Positions 56,763 through 64,000 of a stretch of DNA of 64,000 bases are shown in pieces (position 1 is the first letter of the stretch; each line of letters starts with the position of its first letter). Source of the DNA: Pseudomonas sp. TTU2014-080ASC (lineage in GTDB: Bacteria; Pseudomonadota; Gammaproteobacteria; Pseudomonadales; Pseudomonadaceae); assembly GCF_001446935.1 (NCBI RefSeq), contig NZ_LKKK01000011.1:620001-684000 (forward strand). The letters run 5' to 3'. The translations under genes were made by a program, and so were the position numbers. Below the pieces are notes generated by a model. The model saw nothing but the letters and a program-made list of their open reading frames with translations. It was not told where the DNA came from and ran no database searches.

Positions 56763-58670
56763 CTAGCCTGCCGTAGTTGAAAACAATTGACCACCCGACA
56801 ATGGTTCTGACTGCAGCCAATACTCAAGAAGTTGCTGTAGATCAGTAAGTTTGAAGGGGCGAGGCAGGAAGCCGTGAATACCTGCATGAATGTAGAGCTG
56901 TTGATCTTGCTGTAACAGAGTATTGCTGGCCATGGCGATGACCGGTATCGCACTGCCACTGATTTGCTGGCGAATTTGCAGCAGCGTTTCCTGATAGTCG
57001 GTGTTGGCACTGCACTCCAGCAGGATGATGGCGAAGGCTTGTTGAGCGAGCAAATGCACAGCCTCCGCGTTGCTGCGAGCCACATAAACGGGGTAACCCA
57101 GGCTGCGGATGAGTGACTCGGTAATGGCCTGAGTGCTGGTGTTTTCTTCAATCAGCAGGACCGGCTGATGGTCATGAACAGAGGCCGGTACATGCGGCAC
57201 CGTCGTTGGTTCCGGGCCAGTTGCTGCCAGTAACAGCGGCAGTTCAAGGGTAAACACAGAACCTTGGCCTTCGGTGCTCCTGGCATTCAACGTGCCGCCC
57301 ATGCGCTCTGCCAGTGATCGGGCGATGGGCAGGCCCAGGCCGGTACCACCGTAGCGCCTTGATATAGACGTATCCGCCTGTCTGAAGGGATCAAACATCT
57401 TTTCCAGACTCTCCGGCGGAATACCTATGCCGCTGTCATGCACCTCGCACGTCAACCACAACACCTGATGGTCCAGCGTTTGGACACTGCAGTGCACGCC
57501 AATGCTGCCGCTTTCGGTGAACTTCAAGGCATTCCCGATTAGGTTGATCAGGATTTGCCTCAGCCGTGTAGGGTCCCCCTGAACCAGGATGTCGTCCAGT
57601 CCCTCTGATAGTTCAAGCCTGAGCAGCAGGCCGCGCTGACTGGCGCTGTGGCGAAACAGATGCAGCGCGTTGTTCAGCAGCTCCGCGATATTAAAGGTGA
57701 TGCGTTCGAGCTCAAGACCACCACGTTCAATGCGTGAGAAGTCGAGCATGTCATTAATGACCTTGAGCAGGTGCTCGGTTGACTCCTTGGCCAGCGCTGC
57801 GTACTCGTGTTGTTCGCTGGTCATTTCCGTGGTTTCCATAAGCTGCAACATGCCCAGTACACCGTTCATGGGCGTTCGCAGCTCGTGGCTCATCATGGCC
57901 AGAAAGTCTGACTTGGTTTGGTTGGCCAGCACGGCTTGCTCACGGGCTTGGATCAGCAGGCCCATGGCTCGTTGCTGCTCCTGACTGGCAAAGGAGAGGG
58001 CCAGCGCCAGATCATTGATGTGGCGGGAGAGGGAAGCCAGCTCGCCATTGCCCACTTCCGGCAGTGGTGTATGAAAGTTGCCGGCCTGAATGGCGGTAAC
58101 CGCCTGGCCCATTTCGCTGAGCGGTTTCGACAGGCGCCGGGCCAGACGGCGAGCCAGGAAGAATGTCGGTAGCAAGGCCAGCAGTGCCAGCAGTGCTGCT
58201 TTGAGGAGGATTTCGCGCTGACGTGATGTGAAGTTGTCATTGGCGATGCCAACAATGATCTGTCCAAGGGGCAGTGGTAGCGTGCCATGAATTTGCGGGG
58301 TGTATGCCTTGGCGCGGAAGACTTCTACTTCTTTATTGTTATGACTCGTTGAGACTGTCGGCTGTTCGCTGTAAACCAGCAGCTTGCCCTGGTTACTGCG
58401 CAGTTCCAGGAAGCGGATATGCGGCGAACTTTGCAGAGCGCCCTGGAACAGAACCTCGAGCATGTCCTGGTCATTGGCCGCCAATGCAAAGGTACTGGCA
58501 TGGGCCAAATGGCTGGCCACTTGTTGACCATTTTGGTTGCGCTCCTGACGCAGGTCATGGAGGCTGGTGATGGCAAAGAAGGCGCAAAGCAGCAAGGTCA
58601 CGACCAGCGCAGGGCCGAGGCTGATCAGTTGTGTGTGGGTGTGAATGCTCCAACTGCGCTTGAGTTTCAT
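56763..58670 (-). CDS. Hybrid sensor histidine kinase with degenerate receiver
   Basis: The 635-residue membrane kinase occupies the position of PA1611 in P. aeruginosa, next to fabA. It has two membrane segments (about 15-38 and 155-175) flanking a periplasmic sensor, a HAMP region (about 172-228), the phosphoacceptor His262 in MMSHELRTP, and an ATPase with [18 protein letters not shown] and [10 protein letters not shown]. The receiver (about 503-620) is altered: Glu552 stands where the phosphorylated Asp is expected (ILLEC), Ala581 replaces the conserved Thr/Ser, and Arg604 replaces the Lys of the KPF motif (LPRPF). The kinase may therefore not run the ordinary internal phosphorelay. Confidence 0.9.
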   Translation of the reverse strand: MKLKRSWSIHTHTQLISLGPALVVTLLLCAFFAITSLHDLRQERNQNGQQVASHLAHASTFALAANDQDMLEVLFQGALQSSPHIRFLELRSNQGKLLVYSEQPTVSTSHNNKEVEVFRAKAYTPQIHGTLPLPLGQIIVGIANDNFTSRQREILLKAALLALLALLPTFFLARRLARRLSKPLSEMGQAVTAIQAGNFHTPLPEVGNGELASLSRHINDLALALSFASQEQQRAMGLLIQAREQAVLANQTKSDFLAMMSHELRTPMNGVLGMLQLMETTEMTSEQHEYAALAKESTEHLLKVINDMLDFSRIERGGLELERITFNIAELLNNALHLFRHSASQRGLLLRLELSEGLDDILVQGDPTRLRQILINLIGNALKFTESGSIGVHCSVQTLDHQVLWLTCEVHDSGIGIPPESLEKMFDPFRQADTSISRRYGGTGLGLPIARSLAERMGGTLNARSTEGQGSVFTLELPLLLAATGPEPTTVPHVPASVHDHQPVLLIEENTSTQAITESLIRSLGYPVYVARSNAEAVHLLAQQAFAIILLECSANTDYQETLLQIRQQISGSAIPVIAMASNTLLQQDQQLYIHAGIHGFLPRPFKLTDLQQLLEYWLQSEPLSGGQLFSTTAG

Positions 58671-58874
58671 GCGCTGGCCCAGCGAGTTGAGAGTGGTCGG
58701 CCAGCAATGCTGTGTGGCACTGACATGCTCTTAATGTGTTGGTTTTTAGCGTTAATAATCACGCCACACCTTTTCTGTAGTTATTGTTATGTCAGCCTGC
58801 TGAATCTTATACGAGGCTAGGCGATTTGCCAGCGCAGGCATTTTTTTACGTATGGCCCTGCAAGTTGGGGGACG

Positions 58875-58880
58875 TATAAT
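58875..58880 (+). promoter_or_regulatory. -10 element upstream of gpsA
   Basis: A perfect TATAAT lies 42 bases before the gpsA ATG. The hexamer 17 bases upstream (ATGGCC) is a poor -35, so an activator or extended contacts may be needed. The 251-base gap between the divergent kinase and gpsA genes shows no other feature. Confidence 0.45.
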
Positions 58881-58921
58881 GCCCGGCAGTGCCCAATGTA
58901 CAGCCTTATCACGGAAGCGTT

Positions 58922-59944
58922 ATGACAGATCAGCACCCTATTGCAGTTCTCGGAGGCGGTAGTTTCGGCACTGCAATTGCCAATTTGCTGGCAGAAAACG
59001 GCCAGCGCGTACTGCATTGGATGCGGGACCCGGAACAGGCAGAGGCAATCCGCAAAAATCGGGAGAACCCCCGTTACCTCAAGGGCATTCGGATTCATGA
59101 GGGCGTTGAGCCTATCACCGATCTGGAGTGCACGCTTGAGCGCTGCCAGATGATATTCGTTGCGCTGCCCTCGAGTGCACTACGTCAGGCTTTACAGCCC
59201 GTAGCGGGGCATTTGAGCGGCAAGTTGCTTATCAGTACTACCAAAGGAATCGAAGCTAATAGCTTTCTGCTGATGAGCCAGATTCTTGAAGACATCGCAC
59301 CGGCTGCACGTATCGGTGTGCTGTCCGGCCCGAATCTGGCGCGGGAAGTAGCGGACAGCGCATTGACTGCATCGGTAGTAGCCAGTGAGGACGAAGACCT
59401 GTGTCGTCAGGTGCAGGCGGCTCTGCACGGCCGCACCTTCCGTGTCTATGCAAGTGCCGACCGTTTTGGCGTTGAGCTGGGCGGCGCGCTGAAGAATGTC
59501 TACGCGATCATTGCCGGTATGGCGGCAGCCATGGGCATGGGCGAAAACACTAAAAGCATGCTGATTACTCGTGCGCTGGCTGAAATGACCCGCTTTGCAG
59601 TGAAGCTGGGCGCGAACCCTATGACATTCCTGGGGCTGGCCGGTGTTGGCGATCTGATCGTGACCTGCTCCTCGCCGAAAAGCCGCAACTATCAGGTTGG
59701 CTTTGCCTTGGGGGAGGGGCTGAGCCTAGAGGAAGCTGTCGACCGTCTCGGTGAGGTGGCTGAAGGGGTTAATACGATCAAAGTGCTTAAGGCCAAGGCC
59801 GAGGAGCTGCAGGTCTATATGCCACTGGTGGCAGGTTTGCATGCCATCCTCTTTGAAGGTCGTACCCTTGATCAGGTGATCGGTGCCTTGATGAGTGGCG
59901 AGCCGAAGACCGACGTGGATTTCATTTCAACCAGTGGTTTTTGA
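58922..59944 (+). CDS. gpsA: Glycerol-3-phosphate dehydrogenase (NAD(P)+)
   Basis: GpsA reduces dihydroxyacetone phosphate to sn-glycerol-3-phosphate, the backbone for phospholipids. The 340-residue protein has the Rossmann loop [16 protein letters not shown], the substrate segment [21 protein letters not shown] and the catalytic Lys in [17 protein letters not shown]. Length and start are standard (ATG 58922; an earlier in-frame codon exists). It heads a same-strand run with DUF4389, sixA and the acyl-CoA ligase. Confidence 0.97.
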   Translation: MTDQHPIAVLGGGSFGTAIANLLAENGQRVLHWMRDPEQAEAIRKNRENPRYLKGIRIHEGVEPITDLECTLERCQMIFVALPSSALRQALQPVAGHLSGKLLISTTKGIEANSFLLMSQILEDIAPAARIGVLSGPNLAREVADSALTASVVASEDEDLCRQVQAALHGRTFRVYASADRFGVELGGALKNVYAIIAGMAAAMGMGENTKSMLITRALAEMTRFAVKLGANPMTFLGLAGVGDLIVTCSSPKSRNYQVGFALGEGLSLEEAVDRLGEVAEGVNTIKVLKAKAEELQVYMPLVAGLHAILFEGRTLDQVIGALMSGEPKTDVDFISTSGF

Positions 59945-59966
59945 TGTAAAGCCTGAGGAAAACACA

Positions 59967-60314
59967 ATGAGCGATGAACAAAAGACGTTACAGCGGGAAT
60001 CCATTGTGCTGCGAGTGTTGTGGATGGTGATTTATGCCATCGTTTGGCAGTTGGGTGAGCTTATTTTGCTGGCTGTGGTGGTTGTGCAGCTGGGCTATCG
60101 ACTGTTCTACGGCGCGCCAAGTGCCAGCCTGCTTGGCTTCGGTGACAGCCTGAGCCAGTACTTAGCTCAGATCGGCCGCTTCGGCACGTTTAATACCGAC
60201 GAGAAACCCTGGCCGTTTGCCGACTGGCCAGCGCCACAGGCTCCTCAGGGCGAGCAGCCACATAGCGTTGAGCCTGCTGCGCATCCGGTCCGTGATGAAG
60301 AGCCAAAACTCTGA
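59967..60314 (+). CDS. DUF4389 membrane protein
   Basis: The 115-residue protein has one strong hydrophobic stretch (about 15-46; VLWMVIYAIVWQLGELILLAVVVVQ, split across two helices) and a C-terminal Pro/Glu-rich tail. LGFGDSLSQYLAQIGRFGTFNTDEKPWPF is typical of DUF4389 proteins, small membrane proteins without known function. It starts 22 bases after gpsA and ends 10 bases before sixA, the same order as in other pseudomonads, so co-expression is likely. Confidence 0.85.
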   Translation: MSDEQKTLQRESIVLRVLWMVIYAIVWQLGELILLAVVVVQLGYRLFYGAPSASLLGFGDSLSQYLAQIGRFGTFNTDEKPWPFADWPAPQAPQGEQPHSVEPAAHPVRDEEPKL

Positions 60315-60324
60315 GGAGTATGCG

Positions 60325-60792
60325 GTGAAGACACTGTGGCTGTTGCGCCATGGCGAGGCTGAGCCTGCCCGTCACAGCGATGCTGAGCGGCAACTGACGT
60401 CCTATGGCCGTCAGCAGGCCAGTCGTGCTGCCGAGGCATTGTCCGGCTGTACTTTGCAGCGTGTATTGGTGAGCCCGTATGTGCGGGCTCAGCAAACCGC
60501 CGACCTGTTCTGTCAGGCACTGGGTTATACCGGGTTGCGGGAAACGGTAGATTGGCTCACGCCTGAATCTTCATCACGGTGGGTGATTGAGCAACTGGAT
60601 CGCTATCGCGATGAAGCGATACTGCTGGTTAGTCATCAGCCGTTGGTGGGCGATCTTGGTGGTCTGCTGATCAATGGCCACCGGCAGGAGCCGCTGCCAA
60701 TGGGCACTGCGAGTCTGGCAAAACTCGAGGGTCTAGAGGTCGCGCCAGGTCTGATGAGTCTGCGCGATTTACGCCATTCCATGCGTGATTAG
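60325..60792 (+). CDS. sixA: Phosphohistidine phosphatase SixA
   Basis: SixA removes phosphate from phosphohistidines, in E. coli including ArcB and phosphotransferase proteins. The 155-residue protein has the catalytic LLRHGEAEP (His9, Gly10) and a later VSHQPLVGDL with the second active-site His; it also has the Arg of SPYVRAQQTA. The start is GTG at 60325 with GAGGAG six bases upstream; longer in-frame options contain unconserved text. Its neighbour is a histidine kinase gene cluster partner (PA1611-type) on the other side of gpsA, but no functional link is shown. Confidence 0.92.
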   Translation: MKTLWLLRHGEAEPARHSDAERQLTSYGRQQASRAAEALSGCTLQRVLVSPYVRAQQTADLFCQALGYTGLRETVDWLTPESSSRWVIEQLDRYRDEAILLVSHQPLVGDLGGLLINGHRQEPLPMGTASLAKLEGLEVAPGLMSLRDLRHSMRD

Positions 60793-60910
60793 TTCCGTAG
60801 CACTACACATCGATACATTTCCCCTCTTGCGGTAACCCCTTTTTACGTGGAATAGTCAACCAAGCAATCGCTTGGTAGGCTCCACAACAATAAAAAAGGA
60901 GGTATTCCGC

Positions 60911-62578
60911 GTGGCTGAAGCAATCCGTTTGCCGCTCGAGCTGTTCTATGAGCGTGAGGCGCGTCACCCGAACAAGATCTACATGGTGCAACCGCTGACG
61001 GGCGGACAGCTGCAGGAACTGACTTGGGCCGATGTCGCGGACCAGGCCCGTCGTGCTGCCAACTGGCTGCGCAGTCGCGAGTTGCCTCAGGGCAGTCGCA
61101 TCGCAATCATTTCCAAGAACTGTGCCCACTGGATGATTGCCGATCTGGCAATCTGGATGGCGGGGCATGTCTCGGTGCCGCTGTATCCCAACCTCACCGC
61201 TGAGTCTATGCGCCAAGTGCTAGATCATTCTGGTGCCGAGCTAGCCTTTATCGGCAAGCTGGATGAGTGGGCTTCAATGTCGAAAGGGCTGCCTGAAGGC
61301 CTGCCAACGATCAGCCTGCCATTGCACCCGCAAGGTACTTTTGACTACAGCTGGGACGATCTTCAAGCCCGCACACCGATTCAAGATTCTCCTGTGCCTG
61401 CTGCGGATCAACTGGCGACCATCATTTATACATCCGGTACCACTGGTACGCCGAAAGGGGTGATGCACAATTTCGGCAATTTCGGTTTCGCGGCTGGCCA
61501 GGCCATCAAGCTGTTCGGTGTTACGGAAAAGGACCGGGTACTGTCTTACCTGCCGCTGTGTCATGTGGCGGAACGGATGTTCGTTGAGTTGGCTTCGATC
61601 TACGCCGGTATTACAGTTTATTTTGCTGAAAGCTTGGATACCTTTGTTAATGACCTGCGCCGTGCGCGGCCGACCGTATTCTTCTCGGTGCCACGTTTGT
61701 GGACTAAGTTCCAGGTCGGTGTCTTCAGCAAGATGCCTGAGCAGAAGCTGGAGCGCCTGCTCAAACTGCCAATCATTGGCCGCATTATCGGCAAGAAGGT
61801 GCTGGCTGGTCTGGGCCTTGATGCTGTTCGGTATGCGCTGTCAGGTGCTGCACCGGTACCGGAAGCACTACTCAAGTGGTATCGCCGTCTCGGCCTGGAA
61901 ATTCAGGAAGTGTATGGCATGACCGAAAATTGCGGTTATTCCCACGTCTGCCGTCCAGGTAAGTTCAAGCTCGGTTGGATCGGGCAGAACAACCCTGGCG
62001 TTGAAGTGCGGATTTCCGAAGAAGGCGAGGTGCAGGTGCGCAGCGGCGCGACCATGCAGGGCTACTACAAAGATCTGGAAAAAACCGCTGAGACGATGAC
62101 CCCGGATGGCTTCCTGCGTACCGGCGACAAGGGGGAACAAGATGCGGATGGCAACTTGCGCCTGACCGGTCGGATCAAGGAGATTTTCAAAACCACCAAG
62201 GGCAAATACGTCGCACCAGCGCCCATCGAGAACCGCATCGGCGAGCATTCCCGTATTGAGCAGGTGTGCGTAGTGGGCGATGGTATGCCGCAGCCGATTG
62301 CGCTGTGTGTGTTGTCGGATGAGGGGCGCCATGAAGCCTCCAACGGCGAGCGGGCAAGGCTGCAAGAGAGCCTGAAAAAACTGCTAGAGGACGTCAATCA
62401 GGTGTTGGATCAGCATGAGCGCTTGGGCGGGCTGGTGCTTATGAGCGATGTCTGGACGGTAGAGAATGGTTTTCTCACGCCTACACTGAAGATCAAGCGC
62501 AACGTGGTCGAAAGTGCTTATAAAGATCACTTTGAGCACTGGCACTCCTGTTCAGAGGCTGTGATCTGGCAAGAGTGA
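60911..62578 (+). CDS. Long-chain fatty acyl-CoA synthetase (AMP-binding)
   Basis: The 555-residue adenylate-forming enzyme activates a fatty acid to acyl-CoA through an acyl-AMP. Motifs in order are YTSGTTGTPKGVMHN (P-loop-like), YGMTENCGYSHVC, GDKGEQDADGNLRLTGRIKE (split at the LTGR Arg-rich loop) and a Lys-rich C-terminal domain FKTTKGKYVAPAPIENRI. It is shorter than eukaryotic ACSLs and resembles the plant-like bacterial branch. GTG 60911 has AAAGGAGG at ideal spacing, so I take it over upstream in-frame codons. It precedes the thioesterase gene and shares this fatty-acid locus. Confidence 0.9.
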   Translation: MAEAIRLPLELFYEREARHPNKIYMVQPLTGGQLQELTWADVADQARRAANWLRSRELPQGSRIAIISKNCAHWMIADLAIWMAGHVSVPLYPNLTAESMRQVLDHSGAELAFIGKLDEWASMSKGLPEGLPTISLPLHPQGTFDYSWDDLQARTPIQDSPVPAADQLATIIYTSGTTGTPKGVMHNFGNFGFAAGQAIKLFGVTEKDRVLSYLPLCHVAERMFVELASIYAGITVYFAESLDTFVNDLRRARPTVFFSVPRLWTKFQVGVFSKMPEQKLERLLKLPIIGRIIGKKVLAGLGLDAVRYALSGAAPVPEALLKWYRRLGLEIQEVYGMTENCGYSHVCRPGKFKLGWIGQNNPGVEVRISEEGEVQVRSGATMQGYYKDLEKTAETMTPDGFLRTGDKGEQDADGNLRLTGRIKEIFKTTKGKYVAPAPIENRIGEHSRIEQVCVVGDGMPQPIALCVLSDEGRHEASNGERARLQESLKKLLEDVNQVLDQHERLGGLVLMSDVWTVENGFLTPTLKIKRNVVESAYKDHFEHWHSCSEAVIWQE

Positions 62579-62640
62579 ATGCGAACAGGCCGCCTTTGTG
62601 CGGCCTGGTTGTTTGGGCTAGCGAACGCAAGGGCGAGAAA

Positions 62641-63087
62641 ATGGCTATCTGGTTTCAAACGCCTGATCTGGGCGCACTTAACCGTTTGCAGAAAAACACC
62701 ATTGGTGAGCAACTGGACATTCGTTTTGAGGCGATGGACGATGACTCTCTGAGTGCCAGCATGGTAGTAGATCAGCGCACCCATCAGCCATACGGTGTGT
62801 TGCACGGTGGTGCTTCGGTGGTGCTGGCTGAGACAGTTGGTTCAATGGCCAGTTACCTGTGTATTGACCCGACCAAATTCTATTGCGTGGGCCTTGAGGT
62901 GAACGCCAATCACCTGCGTGGTGTCCGCAGCGGCCGTGTGCTGGCGGTGGCGCGACCGGTCCATCTGGGGCGTACCACCCATGTCTGGGACATTCGCATC
63001 AGTGACGAGCAGGGCAAGAATAGCTGTATCTCACGTCTGACCACGGCCATCGTGCCTTTGCCTGAAAAAGCGCCGCAAGGTGTGTGA
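62641..63087 (+). CDS. Hotdog-fold thioesterase (YdiI/PaaI type)
   Basis: The 148-residue protein has the hotdog thioesterase core THQPYGVLHGGASVVLAET (His and Glu active-site residues) and LEVNANHLRGVRSGRV, typical of the YdiI/EntH/MenI-like branch. These enzymes hydrolyse aryl- and acyl-CoA. The preceding ligase makes acyl-CoA, so together they could balance acyl-CoA levels. It starts 62 bases after the ligase stop; AAGGGCGAGA lies before the ATG. Confidence 0.88.
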   Translation: MAIWFQTPDLGALNRLQKNTIGEQLDIRFEAMDDDSLSASMVVDQRTHQPYGVLHGGASVVLAETVGSMASYLCIDPTKFYCVGLEVNANHLRGVRSGRVLAVARPVHLGRTTHVWDIRISDEQGKNSCISRLTTAIVPLPEKAPQGV

Positions 63088-63150
63088 GGGGCGGCTGTCC
63101 GCTAAGCTCAGCGGACTTGCTAACCCGTTAACCGGCCAGTTTTGACGACT

Positions 63151-63960
63151 ATGTCCCGTCCGATTTTTTTCGCCCATGCCAACGGATTTCCGTCAGCCAC
63201 ATACGGCAAGTTGTTTGCGGCGCTGGAGCCTGACTATCAGGTGCAGCATCTGGAACAGCACGGCCACGACCCGCGTTTCCCGGTGAATGACAACTGGAGC
63301 AATCTGGTTGATGAGTTGATTCACCATGTGCAAGGCCTTGATCAGCCTGTTTGGGGAGTGGGGCACTCTCTGGGGGGCGTCCTGCATTTTCATGCTGCCC
63401 TGCAACGACCTGAGTTGTATCGCGGGGTGGTCATGCTCGATTCACCTGTGTTGACGCTGGCTGATCGTTTGGTGATCCGCACGGCAAAGCGCTTAGGCTT
63501 TATCGACCGCATTACTCCGGCGGGGCGCACGCTGGGACGGCGTGAGCGCTTTGCTGATCAGGCTGAGGCGCGTGCCTATTTTGCCGGAAAGACACTGTTT
63601 CGCGGGTTTGATCCCGATTGCCTGGATGCCTATGTGCAGCACGGCCTGACCCCGGATGCAGCGGGCCTGCGCCTGCGCTTTGATCCGCAGACTGAAATCA
63701 ACATCTTCCGCAGCGTTCCACACCAGAGTCCGGGGCGACTCAAACAGCTTAAAGTGCCGTTGGCGATGGTGCGCGGCAGCAAAAGCCGGGTTGTGCTGCC
63801 CCATCACGCAAGCCTGGTAAAGCGCGCACCCGGTTGCGAGTACATCAGCCTGCCGGGCGGGCATATGTTCCCGCTGGAGCGCCCACAGGATACGGCGCAT
63901 CTGCTTAAATCGCTGTTTCAGCGCTGGAGTACCAGCGAACTTATAGAGCCCAAGGCATGA
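63151..63960 (+). CDS. Alpha/beta hydrolase
   Basis: The 269-residue protein has the alpha/beta hydrolase fold: FFAHANGFPSATYG for the oxyanion region, the nucleophile elbow VGHSLGGVL (Ser), and a C-terminal His in PGGHMFPLERP. The acid residue is probably in the SKSRVV region or nearby. Substrate unknown (ester, lactone or amide). ATG 63151 (MSRPIFFAH) is chosen over a TTG at 63142. Its TGA overlaps the next ATG (ATGA), so the next gene is probably co-translated. Confidence 0.85.
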   Translation: MSRPIFFAHANGFPSATYGKLFAALEPDYQVQHLEQHGHDPRFPVNDNWSNLVDELIHHVQGLDQPVWGVGHSLGGVLHFHAALQRPELYRGVVMLDSPVLTLADRLVIRTAKRLGFIDRITPAGRTLGRRERFADQAEARAYFAGKTLFRGFDPDCLDAYVQHGLTPDAAGLRLRFDPQTEINIFRSVPHQSPGRLKQLKVPLAMVRGSKSRVVLPHHASLVKRAPGCEYISLPGGHMFPLERPQDTAHLLKSLFQRWSTSELIEPKA

Positions 63961-64000
63961 ACCTGAATTTCGAAGAAGTACGCCTGAGCCTGCCGCATAT
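63957..64000 (+). CDS. Downstream gene, N-terminal 14 residues only (possible alpha/beta hydrolase)
   Basis: An ATG at 63957 overlaps the preceding stop (ATGA) and runs to the end of the window: MNLNFEEVRLSLPH. The start is supported only by this overlap and by the usual arrangement of this locus in pseudomonads, where a second hydrolase gene follows. Too little is visible to name a family with any confidence. Confidence 0.5.
   Translation, partial: MNLNFEEVRLSLPH

Overview
The window reads as chromosomal DNA of a Pseudomonas species. The evidence is protein-level similarity (ThrH, SdhB, SdhC, RlmM, MetH and others look typically pseudomonad) and a gene order that matches P. aeruginosa blocks as I remember them: gltA-sdhCDAB-sucAB-lpd-sucCD-brnQ, htpG with its neighbours, fabB-fabA-hybrid kinase, gpsA-DUF4389-sixA-acyl-CoA ligase-thioesterase, and cysH beside thrH. 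I see no rRNA, tRNA, insertion sequence, prophage or CRISPR array. It is mostly core genome, with one small accessory insertion, an Xre/RES toxin-antitoxin pair.

Layout. 1-2.4 kb: the end of an MFS transporter, a HAD-type dehalogenase, a small DUF2061 membrane protein, an unrecognised Cys-motif protein, and a 470-base gap ending in a cluster of DnaA-box-like 9-mers. 2.4-10.3 kb: a Sel1-like protein, rmuC, a DUF4010/MgtC membrane protein, the toxin-antitoxin pair, an MFS-acyltransferase fusion that probably recycles lysophospholipids, and an LRR-protein kinase. 10.4-20.3 kb: metH, the cis/trans fatty-acid isomerase cti, an Aer-like chemoreceptor with a flagellar sigma-28-type promoter, rlmM, tusA-like and a gamma-glutamylcyclotransferase. 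20.3-31.9 kb: a MATE pump, pdxB, a 52-residue PA1571-type protein, an ATP-NAD-kinase-like protein, an ABC exporter, an EamA exporter, ppnP, an exonuclease, a beta-hydroxyacid dehydrogenase, a YkgJ-type protein, a START protein, cysH and thrH.

32-46.6 kb is the TCA block. gltA is divergent from sdhCDAB-sucAB-lpd-sucCD, which together encode citrate synthase, succinate dehydrogenase, the 2-oxoglutarate dehydrogenase complex and succinyl-CoA synthetase, followed by a branched-chain amino-acid carrier. gltA and sdhC each have a good sigma-70 promoter in the shared gap. Every larger gap from sdhB to sucC carries a stable hairpin without a U-tract.

46.6-64 kb: DUF599, a lipoprotein, two overlapping hotdog thioesterase genes, htpG behind a heat-shock promoter that lies inside a perfect 18-bp inverted repeat, a dienelactone hydrolase, OsmC/pirin, an exported amidohydrolase and a DUF3859 protein. 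Then comes a lipid block: fabA-fabB with a candidate operator, a hybrid kinase whose receiver has lost its phosphorylation residues, gpsA, DUF4389, sixA, a long-chain acyl-CoA ligase, a thioesterase and two alpha/beta-hydrolase-type genes, the last cut by the window end.

No wholly new multi-gene system stands out. The best leads are regulatory or degenerate elements: the htpG inverted repeat/promoter, the pseudo-receiver kinase, the fabA operator, the DnaA-box cluster, the toxin-antitoxin operator array, the hairpins of the sdh/suc gaps and the unusual brnQ leader.
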